Shown here in pieces: positions 49,073-59,304 of a DNA stretch of 64,000 nucleotides. The notes beneath the pieces are model-generated. The model saw nothing but the letters and a program-made list of their open reading frames with translations. It was not told the DNA's origin and did not search any database. Numbering within the stretch: the first letter of the stretch is position 1; each line of letters opens with the position of its first letter. This stretch comes from Rhizobium viscosum (GTDB lineage: Bacteria; Pseudomonadota; Alphaproteobacteria; Rhizobiales; Rhizobiaceae). A program made the position numbers and the translations under genes. The stretch is from the NCBI RefSeq assembly GCF_014873945.1, contig NZ_JADBEC010000002.1:2332090-2396089 (forward strand). The letters run 5' to 3'.

Positions 49073-50284
49073 ATGCGAAAGAATTTCATTGCATCCATTG
49101 CATTTTTGCTTGCAAGCAGCACGGCTGTGTTTGCGCAAAGCGCAGCCATTTCCGACGGCAAGGTCAAGATCGGCATTCTGAACGACCAGTCGGGCGTCTA
49201 TGCCGACTTCGGTGGTAAGTCCTCTGTCGAGGCCGCGAAGATGGCCGTCGAGGACTTCGGCGGCAAGGTACTCGACATGCCCGTCGAGATCGTCGATGCC
49301 GATCACCAGAACAAGCCTGATATCGCCTCCAACATTGCCCGCCAGTGGTATGACACCGAACAGGTCGATGCCATCATGGAGCTGACGACCTCTTCCGTGG
49401 CGCTTGCCGTTCAGGCCATCGGCAAGGAAAAGAAGAAGATCGATATCGTCACCGGTGCTGCGACGACGGATCTCACCGGCAAGGCCTGCTCGCCCTACGG
49501 CTTCCATTGGGCCTATGACACCCATGCTCTGGCCGTCGGCACCGGCGGTGCGCTGGTCAAACAGGGCGGCGACAGCTGGTTCTTTCTGACAGCGGACTAT
49601 GCCTTCGGCTATTCGCTGGAACAGCAGACTACCGATTACGTGAAGGCGAGCGGCGGCACGGTCGTCGGTTCGGTGCGCCATCCCTTGTCGACCCAGGACT
49701 TCTCGTCCTTCCTGCTGCAGGCGCAATCATCCGGCGCCAAAGTGATCGGCCTTGCCAATGCCGGTCTCGATACGTCGAATGCCATCAAGCAGGCCGCTGA
49801 ATTCGGCATCACCCAGGGCGGCCAGCATCTGGCGGCGCTGCTCTTCACGCTTGCCGAAGTTCATGGCTTGGGCATGGAGGCCGCGCAGGGCCTTACGCTG
49901 ACGGAAGGTTATTACTGGAACCGCGATGACCAGAGCCGCGAATTCGCCAAGAAGTTCTTCGCCCGTACCGGTAAAATGCCGAACATGGTCCACACCGGCA
50001 CCTATTCGGCCGTCCTGCAATATCTGAAGGCAATCCAGAAGGCCGGTACGGATGAGACGGAAGCCGTCGCCAAGCAGCTTCATGAAATGCCCGTCGACGA
50101 TGTCTTCGGCCGTGGCGGCACAGTTGGCCCGAACGGCCGTATGATCCACGACATGTACCTGCTGCAGGTCAAGAAACCATCGGAAAGCAAGGAGCCGTGG
50201 GACTACTTCAACGTTCTCGCCACCATCCCAGGCAAGGAAGCCTATATCGACCCCGCCAAGAGCGGCTGCGATCTGGTGAAGTGA
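49073..50284 (+). CDS. branched-chain amino-acid-type ABC substrate-binding protein
   Basis: The 403-residue periplasmic protein has a signal peptide of about 21 residues (ending VFA) and a type I periplasmic fold: VKIGILNDQSGVYADFGGKS at the start, VEIVDADHQNKPDIASNIAR and YYWNRDDQSREFAKKF later. This branch binds amino acids or other small organic ligands; the ligand is unknown. The ATG follows GGGAGGAGAGACT. It heads the operon of two ATPases, two permeases and two dehydrogenases. Confidence 0.92.
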   Translation: MRKNFIASIAFLLASSTAVFAQSAAISDGKVKIGILNDQSGVYADFGGKSSVEAAKMAVEDFGGKVLDMPVEIVDADHQNKPDIASNIARQWYDTEQVDAIMELTTSSVALAVQAIGKEKKKIDIVTGAATTDLTGKACSPYGFHWAYDTHALAVGTGGALVKQGGDSWFFLTADYAFGYSLEQQTTDYVKASGGTVVGSVRHPLSTQDFSSFLLQAQSSGAKVIGLANAGLDTSNAIKQAAEFGITQGGQHLAALLFTLAEVHGLGMEAAQGLTLTEGYYWNRDDQSREFAKKFFARTGKMPNMVHTGTYSAVLQYLKAIQKAGTDETEAVAKQLHEMPVDDVFGRGGTVGPNGRMIHDMYLLQVKKPSESKEPWDYFNVLATIPGKEAYIDPAKSGCDLVK

Positions 50285-50287
50285 ACG

Positions 50288-51072
50288 ATGGCGGTTTCCG
50301 CAATTGAAACTCAGGCCAAGCCGCGGGTGGTGCTTTCCGCCCGCGGCCTGCAGCGCGATTTCGGCGGCTTCACGGCCGTCAAGAATGTCGATCTCGATGT
50401 GCATGATGCGAGCGTGCATGCGCTGATTGGGCCAAATGGTGCCGGCAAGACGACGGTGTTCAACCTGCTCACCAAGTTCCTGCAGCCGACATCAGGCACC
50501 ATCACGCTGATGGGCACTGACATCACCAGGACGCCGCCCGACCGGGTGGCGCGCATGGGCCTCGTCCGCTCCTTCCAGATATCAGCCGTCTTCCCCCACC
50601 TTTCCGTGCTCGACAATGTTCGAGTTGCCCTGCAGCGTCCGAACAATCTTTCCACGCAATTCTGGCGACCGCTTTCGGCGCTCGACAGCCTGAACGACCG
50701 GGCCGAGCAATTGCTTGCGAGCGTGGGGCTTTCCAAGGAGCGCGATCATATCGCCGCCGATCTCTCCTATGGCCGCAAGCGCGTGCTGGAGATTGCCACC
50801 ACGCTGGCGCTAGATCCGAAAGTACTGCTGCTCGACGAGCCGATGGCCGGCATGGGGCAGGAGGATGTCAGCGTCGTTTCCGCCATCATCCGCGATGTCG
50901 CCCGCGACCGGGCGGTTCTGATGGTCGAGCACAATCTCTCCGTTGTCGCCAATATCTGCCAGCATGTCACCGTGTTGCAGCGTGGTGAGATCCTCGCCGA
51001 GGGCGACTATGCGACCGTCAGCCAGGACGAGCGCGTGCGCCAGGCCTATATGGGCACGGAGGAGCATCACTG

Positions 51073-51073
<1 letters not shown>
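50288..51073 (+). CDS. branched-chain-type ABC ATP-binding protein (LivG-like)
   Basis: The 261-residue ATPase has Walker A GPNGAGKTT, the LivG-typical MGLVRSFQISAVFPHLSVLD, the signature-like LSYGRKRVLEIATTLA and Walker B LLLDEPMAGMG, then MVEHNLSVV as H-loop. It lies three bases after the binding-protein stop and overlaps LivF by one base. It pairs with LivF to power LivHM-like permeases. Confidence 0.93.
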
Positions 51074-51774
<701 letters not shown>

Positions 51775-51778
51775 TGCG

Positions 51779-52666
51779 ATGACGATGATCTTCGGCATTC
51801 CCTTGCAGGCGCTGCTCGGCCAGCTGCTGATCGGCCTGATCAACGGGTCCTTCTATGCGCTGCTGAGCCTTGGTCTTGCGATCATTTTCGGCCTTCTGCG
51901 CGTCATCAACTTCGCGCACGGCGCCCAATATATGCTCGGCGCTTTCGTCGCCTATCTGCTGCTGAATTATCTCGGGATCGGTTACTGGCCTTCGCTGATC
52001 CTGGCGCCCGTCATCGTCGGAGTTGCCGGCGCTGTCATCGAGCGGCTCTTCTTGCGCCGGCTCTATGATCTCGATCCGCTCTACGGCCTGCTCTTCACCT
52101 TCGGTCTGGCGCTCGCCGTCGAGGGCACGTTCCGCTATCTCTATGGCTCTTCGGGCCAGCCCTATGCAACGCCGCCAGCGCTAGCCGGCGGCATGAACCT
52201 CGGCTTCATGTTCCTGCCGATCTATCGCGGTTGGGTGGTGGTCGTTTCGCTTGTCGTCTGCATTGGCACCTGGCTGCTGATCGAAAAGACCAAGCTCGGC
52301 GCCTATCTGCGCTCGGCAACGGAAAATGCCACGCTCGTGCAGGTCTTCGGCGTCAACGTGCCTGTTCTCTTGACCTTCACCTATGCGCTCGGCGCCGGCC
52401 TTGCCGCTTTTGCCGGTGTGCTCGCAGCACCCATCTATCAGGTCTCGCCGCTGATGGGCTCGAACATGATCATCGTCGTCTTTGCCGTGGTCGTGGTCGG
52501 CGGCATGGGTTCGATCATGGGCGCCATCATCACCGGCTATGTGCTTGGCATCGCGGAGGGCCTGACCAAGGTTTTCTATCCGGAAGCCTCCAATATCGTC
52601 ATCTTCGTCATCATGGCGATCGTGCTTCTCATCAGGCCCGCGGGCCTCTTCGGCCGGGATGCGTGA
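51779..52666 (+). CDS. branched-chain-type ABC permease (LivH-like)
   Basis: The 295-residue permease has about eight hydrophobic helices. LIGLINGSFYALLSLGLAII and FGLLRVINFAHG are the LivH signature at residues 16-42, and VVVGGMGSIMGAIITGYVLG is the conserved loop late in the protein. It forms the channel with the LivM-like protein next to it. Confidence 0.94.
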   Translation: MTMIFGIPLQALLGQLLIGLINGSFYALLSLGLAIIFGLLRVINFAHGAQYMLGAFVAYLLLNYLGIGYWPSLILAPVIVGVAGAVIERLFLRRLYDLDPLYGLLFTFGLALAVEGTFRYLYGSSGQPYATPPALAGGMNLGFMFLPIYRGWVVVVSLVVCIGTWLLIEKTKLGAYLRSATENATLVQVFGVNVPVLLTFTYALGAGLAAFAGVLAAPIYQVSPLMGSNMIIVVFAVVVVGGMGSIMGAIITGYVLGIAEGLTKVFYPEASNIVIFVIMAIVLLIRPAGLFGRDA

Positions 52667-52667
52667 C

Positions 52668-53657
52668 ATGGCTGACATCACCGAAACCATCCGAACGGAA
52701 AAGAGCCGCACCGCGCTCTCGGTGCAGACCGGCTTCCTGATTATCGGGCTGCTTCTTCTGTTGCTGGCGCCCTTCTTCTTCTATCCGATCTTCTTGATGA
52801 AGCTGCTCTGCTTCGCGCTCTTTGCCTGCGCCTTCAACCTGCTGCTCGGCTATACCGGCCTGCTTTCCTTCGGCCATGCCACCTTTTTCGGCGGGGCTGC
52901 TTATTTCACCGCTTATACGGTCAAATCCTGGGGCTTCCCGCCGGAACTCGGCATTCTCGTCGGCGTTGTGGGGGCGGCCCTTCTCGGCCTCGTCATGGGT
53001 TTCTTCGCGATCCGCCGGCAAGGCATCTATTTCGCCATGATCACGCTGGCGCTGTCGCAGATGTTCTTCTTCTTCTGCCTGCAGGCCAAATTTACCGAAG
53101 GCGAGGACGGCATCCAGTCCGTGCCGCGCGGTCACCTCTTCGGCTTCATCGATCTCAACAGTTCCACCAACATGTACTATTTCGTGCTGGCGGTGTTCCT
53201 GATCGGGTTGCTGATCATCTGGCGCTTCATCAATTCGCCCTTCGGCATGATCCTGAAATCGATCCGCGAGAACGAGCAGCGGGCTATCTCGCTCGGCTAT
53301 TCCGTGGCGCGCTACAAGCTCGGCGCTTTCGTCATGTCTGCAGCTCTTGCCGGGCTTGCCGGATCGGTCAAGGCGCTGGTCTTCCAGTTTGCGACGCTGA
53401 CGGATGTCGCCTGGCAGATGTCTGGCGAAGTGATTCTGATGACGCTGCTCGGCGGCATCGGTACGCTGATCGGCCCGGTCTTCGGCGCTGGCCTCGTCGT
53501 GACGCTGCAGAATTATCTCGCGACCTCGGAATTTCCGGTGACCATCATCACCGGCGTCGTCTTCATGATTTGCGTGCTGATCTTCCGCCGCGGCATCATC
53601 GGCGAATTCTACGCCTCGCGGCTCGGGCGTAAACTGGGCTTTGTCTACCGCCGCTGA
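52668..53657 (+). CDS. branched-chain-type ABC permease (LivM-like)
   Basis: The 329-residue permease has a first helix at about residues 18-45, the LivM motif LLGYTGLLSFGHATFFGGAA, and SIRENEQRAISLGYSVARYK, the ATPase-contact loop; VILMTLLGGIGTLIGPVFGA follows. I chose the ATG at 52668 after GGGATGCGTGAC; an ATG at 52659 overlaps the LivH stop and is possible. Confidence 0.93.
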   Translation: MADITETIRTEKSRTALSVQTGFLIIGLLLLLLAPFFFYPIFLMKLLCFALFACAFNLLLGYTGLLSFGHATFFGGAAYFTAYTVKSWGFPPELGILVGVVGAALLGLVMGFFAIRRQGIYFAMITLALSQMFFFFCLQAKFTEGEDGIQSVPRGHLFGFIDLNSSTNMYYFVLAVFLIGLLIIWRFINSPFGMILKSIRENEQRAISLGYSVARYKLGAFVMSAALAGLAGSVKALVFQFATLTDVAWQMSGEVILMTLLGGIGTLIGPVFGAGLVVTLQNYLATSEFPVTIITGVVFMICVLIFRRGIIGEFYASRLGRKLGFVYRR

Positions 53658-53668
53658 ACGGGCGGACC

Positions 53669-53740
53669 TCTTTTCCTGCAATGGGAAAAGACGTGCAGCG
53701 GCGCCGCGAAATCCCGCTTCCCCGACCCGGGGAGGCGGGA
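53669..53740 (+). repeat. tandem hairpins between the LivM-like and GMC genes
   Basis: Hairpin one pairs TCTTTTCC (53669-53676) with GGAAAAGA (53684-53691). Hairpin two pairs 53712-53723 with 53729-53740, a 12-bp GC-rich stem with one G-T pair and loop GACCC. Neither ends in T's. They probably set the relative levels of transporter and enzyme messages or partly terminate. Confidence 0.5.
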
Positions 53741-53766
53741 CGCAGCCTTTTCGGAGTGCATGATCC

Positions 53767-55362
53767 ATGGATCGCTACGACTATATCATCATCGGCGCAG
53801 GCAGCGCCGGCTGCGTGCTCGCAAACCGGCTATCGGCCGATCGCAACTCCAGGGTTCTGCTGCTGGAGGCGGGTGGCAACGACAATTACCACTGGATCCA
53901 CATTCCCGTCGGTTACCTCTACTGCATCAACAATCCACGCACCGATTGGTGTTTTACGACCGCGCCCGAGGACGGGCTGAATGGGCGGGCGCTGAATTAT
54001 CCGCGCGGTAAGGTGCTCGGCGGCTGTTCCTCGATCAACGGCATGATCTATATGCGCGGCCAGGCCCGCGACTACGATCTTTGGCGGCAGATGGGCTGCA
54101 CCGGCTGGGGATGGGACGACGTGCTGCCCTATTTCCGCAGGTCAGAGGATCACTACAAGGGCGAGGACGAGATGCACGGCGCCGGCGGTGAATGGCGCGT
54201 GGAAAAGGCGCGCGTGCGTTGGGACGTGCTCGACGCCTTCCAGCAGGCGGCCAGGGAGGCCGGCATTCCCGAAACGACGGATTTCAATCGGGGCAGCAAC
54301 GAAGGCTCCGGCTATTTCGACGTCAACCAGCGCGCCGGCATCCGCTGGAACGCGACGAAGGCCTTTCTGCGCCCCGCCATGAAGCGCGGCAATCTCACTG
54401 TCATGACCAAGGCGCAGGTGCGGCGGCTGCTGGTTGAGGAAGGTTCCGTCACCGGCGTCGAGTTCCAGCATGGCGGCAGGGCGAAACGGGCCTATGCCGC
54501 AAAGGAAACGGTGCTTTCGGCTGGCTCCATCGGCTCGCCACATATCCTGGAACTGTCAGGCGTCGGCCGCGGTGAGGTTCTGCGTCAGGCTGGCATCGAT
54601 GTGCTGACAGAGGTGAAGGGCATTGGCGAGAACCTGCAGGACCATCTGCAGCTTCGGCTTGCCTATAAGGTCACCGGCGTTCCGACGCTGAACGAAAAGG
54701 CGTCGAAGCTGATCGGCAAGGCGGCGATCGGGCTCGAATATCTCATGCACCGCTCCGGCCCGATGGCGATGGCGCCGAGCCAGCTTGGCATCTTCACCCG
54801 CTCCGGTCCGGACAAGGAAACGCCCGACCTGCAATATCACGTGCAGCCGGTGTCACTGGACAAGTTCGGCGATCCCGTTCACACCTTCCCGGCGATTACG
54901 GCAAGTGTCTGCAATCTCCGGCCGGAAAGCCGCGGTTCCGTGCATGTCTCCAGCCCCGATTTTGCTGCCCAGCCCGTCATTGCTCCAAAATACCTCTCGA
55001 CGCAGCGCGATCGCGACATAGCTGTTCGTTCGATAAAGCTCACACGCCGGATCGTTGCGCAGCCTTCTTTCGCCCGCTTCCATCCGGAGGAGTTCAAGCC
55101 GGGACCGAGCTACCAGAGCGAAGCGGAGCTCGAGAAGGTGGCGGGCGATATCGGCACAACGATTTTTCACCCAGTCGGCACCTGTCGCATGGGCGTCGAC
55201 AAGGAGAGCGTCGTCGACCCGCGGCTGAGATTGCGGGCGCTCGGCAAGCTCAGGATAGCGGATGCCTCGGTGATGCCAGCCATCACCTCGGGTAACACCA
55301 ATTCGCCGACGATCATGATCGCCGAAAAGGCGGCGGCCATGATCCTCGAAGACAACAGATAG
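53767..55362 (+). CDS. GMC-family flavin oxidoreductase (choline dehydrogenase-like)
   Basis: The 531-residue flavoenzyme has the FAD motif IIIGAGSAGCVLANRL at residues 7-22, the GMC signature GKVLGGCSSINGMIYMRGQA and the C-terminal HPVGTCRMG with the active-site histidine, then GNTNSPTIMIAEKAA. GMC enzymes oxidise alcohols to aldehydes. Its place after an uptake operon suggests that the imported compound is an alcohol or is converted to one. Choline is unproven. Confidence 0.92.
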   Translation: MDRYDYIIIGAGSAGCVLANRLSADRNSRVLLLEAGGNDNYHWIHIPVGYLYCINNPRTDWCFTTAPEDGLNGRALNYPRGKVLGGCSSINGMIYMRGQARDYDLWRQMGCTGWGWDDVLPYFRRSEDHYKGEDEMHGAGGEWRVEKARVRWDVLDAFQQAAREAGIPETTDFNRGSNEGSGYFDVNQRAGIRWNATKAFLRPAMKRGNLTVMTKAQVRRLLVEEGSVTGVEFQHGGRAKRAYAAKETVLSAGSIGSPHILELSGVGRGEVLRQAGIDVLTEVKGIGENLQDHLQLRLAYKVTGVPTLNEKASKLIGKAAIGLEYLMHRSGPMAMAPSQLGIFTRSGPDKETPDLQYHVQPVSLDKFGDPVHTFPAITASVCNLRPESRGSVHVSSPDFAAQPVIAPKYLSTQRDRDIAVRSIKLTRRIVAQPSFARFHPEEFKPGPSYQSEAELEKVAGDIGTTIFHPVGTCRMGVDKESVVDPRLRLRALGKLRIADASVMPAITSGNTNSPTIMIAEKAAAMILEDNR

Positions 55363-55371
55363 GAGGAGAGC

Positions 55372-56253
55372 ATGGCAAGGATTGGATTTATCGGGCTCGG
55401 TAATATGGGCGGGCCGATGGCGGCCAATCTCGTCAAGGCCGGCCACGAGGTTCTCGGCTTCGATCTGGCCGCACCCGTGCTGAAGGCGGCTGAGGAAAGC
55501 GGCGTGAAGCCTGCAAGCCATGCCAGCCAGGCGGTCAAGGAGGCGGAGATCGTCATCACCATGCTGCCGCAGGGCAAACATGTGCTGACGGCCTGGACCG
55601 ATATCCTGCAATCGGTCGCGCAGGGCATGCTCGTCATCGATTGCTCGACCATCGATGTCGAAAGCAGCCGCAGGGCGCATGAGATGGCAAAAGCCGCAAG
55701 CTGCCTGTCGCTCGATGCACCGGTTTCCGGTGGCACCGGCGGAGCGAGCGCCGGCACGCTGACCTTTATGGCTGGCGGCTCCGAAGAGGCTTTCGCCAAG
55801 GCGAAGCCGATCCTCGAGGCCATGGGTAAGAAGATCGTCCATTGTGGCGAGGCGGGTGCCGGACAGGCGGCGAAGATCTGCAATAACATGATCCTCGGTA
55901 TCTCCATGGTCGGCGTCTGCGAAGCTTTCGTGCTTGCCGAAAAACTCGGCCTCTCGCATCAGGCGCTCTTCGATGTCGCCTCGACCTCATCCGGCCAGTG
56001 CTGGTCGATCAACACCTATTGCCCAGTACCGGGACCGGTGCCGACATCGCCGGCCAACAATGATTACAAGCCGGGCTTCGCCGCAGCTTTGATGCTGAAG
56101 GATCTCAGGCTCTCGCAGGAGGCCGCACTTGCAAGCGGCGCCTCCACGCCGCTTGGCGCAGAGGCCGCGCAGCTTTATGCGCTCTTCGAGAAGCTCGGCA
56201 ACGGCGGCAGGGATTTCTCCGCCATCATCGAGATGTTCCGCGAAAAGACGTGA
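55372..56253 (+). CDS. 3-hydroxyisobutyrate dehydrogenase-family enzyme
   Basis: The 293-residue beta-hydroxyacid dehydrogenase has NAD motif GLGNMGGPMAANL (8-20), the substrate motif DAPVSGGTGGASAGTLTFM and the catalytic lysine in GAGQAAKICNN (about 170). The closest match is 3-hydroxyisobutyrate dehydrogenase, which fits a valine-type pathway, but tartronate-semialdehyde reductases are similar. It follows the GMC gene by nine bases behind AGGAGGAGAGC. Confidence 0.9.
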   Translation: MARIGFIGLGNMGGPMAANLVKAGHEVLGFDLAAPVLKAAEESGVKPASHASQAVKEAEIVITMLPQGKHVLTAWTDILQSVAQGMLVIDCSTIDVESSRRAHEMAKAASCLSLDAPVSGGTGGASAGTLTFMAGGSEEAFAKAKPILEAMGKKIVHCGEAGAGQAAKICNNMILGISMVGVCEAFVLAEKLGLSHQALFDVASTSSGQCWSINTYCPVPGPVPTSPANNDYKPGFAAALMLKDLRLSQEAALASGASTPLGAEAAQLYALFEKLGNGGRDFSAIIEMFREKT

Positions 56254-56260
56254 GACGGAT

Positions 56261-57310
56261 TTACCGCTCCCAGTAAGCGCCGATGCTCATCTTGTGACGG
56301 TCGTGGCCCTGCTCGGTCTTGAGGAAATCGCGGATGCGCTTGGCCTCGGACCGTTCGCAACCGGCCCAGACGAAAGTGTCGGCTTCGGCGTCGGCCAGGG
56401 CGCCTTTGATGGCGCTTTCGATAAGACCCATTGTGCCGGCGGGTGCGCCGTTGCGATGCATCCAGGTAAGCTCGACTGTGCCGGCGGACGGCAACGGCAA
56501 TTCTTCCGAAGGACCATCAACTTCGAGGAAGATACGCAACTGTGTTCCCACGGGAACTTCTGCGGCGATGCGCGAGATCGCGGGCAGTGCCGTCTCGTCC
56601 CCCGCAAGGATCATCGACGTGGCTTCGGGGACACCACCGCCACCGGGACCGAGCGCGCCGGCAATGTCACCGGGCTGCGCATTCACGGCCCATTCAGCGC
56701 CGGGCATGTTTTCACCCTCGTGCAGCACGAAATCGATATCGATCTCGCCGCGTTCCAGATCGATGCTACGGAATGTATAGATACGCACGGTCAGTGCGTC
56801 CTCGTCCTTTGCCCATTCGATGCGACCGTCCGCGCGCAGCTTCGGCCAGACCGGCGTTCGGCCTTTCGGCGGAATCAACAGACGGAAATGCAGGCCGCCG
56901 TGGGCGAAATGTTCGGTATCATCGCAGGCAACGGTTACCCGGCGCATATGCGGGCTAATGTTGCGGGCGCCGATCATCCGGATTTCGCGCAGGTCCGGCA
57001 GGCGGTCAGCCTTCGGCGCATCCGACCACGTCAGCTCCAGCGTGTCTTCACCGGCGAAATGGAAGAGATGCTCGGCCAGCACCGAACGGACATTCTGCAG
57101 CGCCCGCGCACTCTTGCAGGAGAGTTCGATCGCAAGCTTCGGGCCTTCGTGGCGGATATCCGCCTTGCCGATGGTCATCTCCAGCGTCACCAGATCGCCG
57201 TCGCGTTTGACGGTGCTGTGTTCGACGAAATGCGAGCAAAGCTCATCGAGCATCCTGCCGGGGTCGACGGCGATTGCAACGCCGGATGCGGTAAAAGGTG
57301 CAGCCATCAT
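56261..57310 (-). CDS. siderophore-interacting flavin reductase with N-terminal DUF2218 domain
   Basis: The 349-residue protein fuses a DUF2218 domain (about residues 5-95, including the conserved LVTLEMTIGKADIRHEGPKL) to a siderophore-interacting FAD/NAD(P)H reductase (about 105-345, with HMRRVTVACDD, RIYTFRS and AGDETALPAISRIAAEVP). Such proteins release iron from ferric siderophores in the cytoplasm. It overlaps the permease stop by four bases and is the last gene of the siderophore operon. Confidence 0.92.
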   Translation of the reverse strand: MMAAPFTASGVAIAVDPGRMLDELCSHFVEHSTVKRDGDLVTLEMTIGKADIRHEGPKLAIELSCKSARALQNVRSVLAEHLFHFAGEDTLELTWSDAPKADRLPDLREIRMIGARNISPHMRRVTVACDDTEHFAHGGLHFRLLIPPKGRTPVWPKLRADGRIEWAKDEDALTVRIYTFRSIDLERGEIDIDFVLHEGENMPGAEWAVNAQPGDIAGALGPGGGGVPEATSMILAGDETALPAISRIAAEVPVGTQLRIFLEVDGPSEELPLPSAGTVELTWMHRNGAPAGTMGLIESAIKGALADAEADTFVWAGCERSEAKRIRDFLKTEQGHDRHKMSIGAYWER

Positions 57311-59304
57311 TGCTTGATGTCCTTTCGCGAAAGCAGCCAGATGAGATAGGGGCCGCCGATCAGCGCCGCGAAGAGGCCGACTGGCACCTGATAGGGATAG
57401 ATGACGACGCGTGAAAGCCAGTCCGCCGTCATCAGTACGCAGGCGCCGAAGAGCACGCTCGCCGCAAGCTGTTGGCCAGGCCGATGGAAGCCGGCGAGCC
57501 GCGCAAGATGCGGTGCTATGAGCCCGGTGAGACTGAGCGGACCGACGAGGAAGGAGGCGATCGCGGTCATCAATGCGGCGAGGACGGCAAGCACCAGACG
57601 GCTGGCGCCGACGCGAAGACCGAGCGCGCGGCTGGAATTGCCGCCAAGCGGCAGCATCGTCAGCCAGCGGCGAAGGAAGGGCAGTGGCGCGACCAGCACG
57701 ACGAGCGAGATCACAGCCGTCCAGGCCTCAAAGGCGCTGGCGCGATTGGTTGAGCCGGAGAGCCAGGTGAGCAGGACATAACCGCGCATATCGCCCTGTG
57801 CGAGCACCATGGTGACGATCGCCATGGCGAAGGCGCCGATGCCGACGCCGGCGAGCAGCATGCGCTCCGGTGAGAACTGCGTGCGTGCTGAAATGGCGAT
57901 CATGGCGCTGAAGGCGGCCAGCGCGCCGAGCGCCATGGCGATCAGCATGATGACGGGCGAAGGGAAGCCGAAGACGAACAGCGCCACCGTCAGCCCTGCG
58001 CCGGCACCACTGCTGATCCCGAGCACTTCCGGGCTTGCAATCGGATTACCGGTCACCCGCTGCATGATGAACCCGGCTGCCGCGAGCATGCCGCCGGCGC
58101 CCGCCGCAACGATGGTGCGCGGCAGGCGGAAGGGCAGGAGATCGCTGAACGGCATGTCGGTGGCAAAATGCCAGCCGTCCTCAGCTGGGCCTAGGGTGAG
58201 GAAGACGACAAAGAGCAAAATGATCGCAGCAGAGAGTCCGGCGAGAGTGACCAGAGGTTTGGAAAGCCTCTTGAAAGTCGCTGTCGATTGCGCGGCGACC
58301 GCCGAGACGGAATGCACGCGCGGCAGCAGGAAAAGCAGTAGCGGCCCACCGAGCAGAGCGGTGGCAGCCCCCGTTGGAGCGAGATCGGTAAAGCCGGGGC
58401 TGAGGATTTGTGTCAGGCAATCGGTGAGGAATAACAGTCCGGCACCCGTCAGCGGTGCTGCGATCATCAGGCTTCCAGCGCTGCGCGCGCCTAAGAGCCT
58501 TGCGATTGCAGGGGCAGCGAGGCCGAGAAAGCCGATGACGCCGACTTCGGCGGTGACCGAGGCTGCGAGCCAGACGGCAAGAGCGAGAATGGCAAACCGC
58601 GCGGAATGCAGCGCGAGGCCGAGGCTCCTGGCGCTGTTATCATCGAGCGTCAGAATGCGGAGCGGCCGTACGAGTAGCATGGCAGCAGCGAAACCGAGGA
58701 TGAGGCGTGGCCCGAGCGAAAGCACGCCATTCCAGTCCTGCTGGCTGAGCGAACCGGCGCCCCAGATATAGATCGACATGGCATATTCGCCGCGCGCCAG
58801 GATGAGCGTAACACTCAACGCGGCGGCGATCATGCTGACGATCATGCCTGAGAGCGCGACAGTGACCGGATCGAGCCCGTGTCGCCAGCTGAGCGCCAGC
58901 ACGATCGCGACGGCCCCGAGCCCGCCGCCGAAGGCGACAATCTCACGCGAAAACCCTGATAGCAGCGGCGAGAAGCTGAGGGCTGCCGTCATCGCCAGTT
59001 CCGCACCGGAGGCAATACCGAGCGTCGAGGCGTCGGCAATTGGATTGCGCAGCACGCGCTGCAGCAGCGTACCGGAAAGGCCGAGTGCCGCACCAGCGAT
59101 CAGCGCCAGCACGGCGCGAGGCAGGATGCTGTTCCAGAGCAACACGCCGTCGAGCATGGCGGCTTGAGCGGTATCGCCGGGTACCTGCGGGCGCGTTGCG
59201 ATCAGAAGCGTGAAGGCAGCGATGCAAAGGGCCGGAAGCACGATCGCTGCAAATGGAATACTCGGACCGCGGGCAGGCCGAGCGACACTAACCATTCCAT
59301 GCAT
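57307..59304 (-). CDS. fhuB: ferric-hydroxamate-type ABC permease, double-length FhuB
   Basis: The 665-residue permease contains two FecCD halves of about 330 residues each. GLSGTLLQRVLRNPIADAST and GLAAPAIARLL lie in the first, GFIMQRVTGNPIASPEVLGI and GPLSLTGLIAPHLARLAG in the second. This fused form is characteristic of FhuB. The ATG at 59304 follows AGGAGGGG and overlaps the binding-protein gene by 17 bases; the longer frame upstream is rejected. Confidence 0.94.
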   Translation of the reverse strand: MHGMVSVARPARGPSIPFAAIVLPALCIAAFTLLIATRPQVPGDTAQAAMLDGVLLWNSILPRAVLALIAGAALGLSGTLLQRVLRNPIADASTLGIASGAELAMTAALSFSPLLSGFSREIVAFGGGLGAVAIVLALSWRHGLDPVTVALSGMIVSMIAAALSVTLILARGEYAMSIYIWGAGSLSQQDWNGVLSLGPRLILGFAAAMLLVRPLRILTLDDNSARSLGLALHSARFAILALAVWLAASVTAEVGVIGFLGLAAPAIARLLGARSAGSLMIAAPLTGAGLLFLTDCLTQILSPGFTDLAPTGAATALLGGPLLLFLLPRVHSVSAVAAQSTATFKRLSKPLVTLAGLSAAIILLFVVFLTLGPAEDGWHFATDMPFSDLLPFRLPRTIVAAGAGGMLAAAGFIMQRVTGNPIASPEVLGISSGAGAGLTVALFVFGFPSPVIMLIAMALGALAAFSAMIAISARTQFSPERMLLAGVGIGAFAMAIVTMVLAQGDMRGYVLLTWLSGSTNRASAFEAWTAVISLVVLVAPLPFLRRWLTMLPLGGNSSRALGLRVGASRLVLAVLAALMTAIASFLVGPLSLTGLIAPHLARLAGFHRPGQQLAASVLFGACVLMTADWLSRVVIYPYQVPVGLFAALIGGPYLIWLLSRKDIKQ

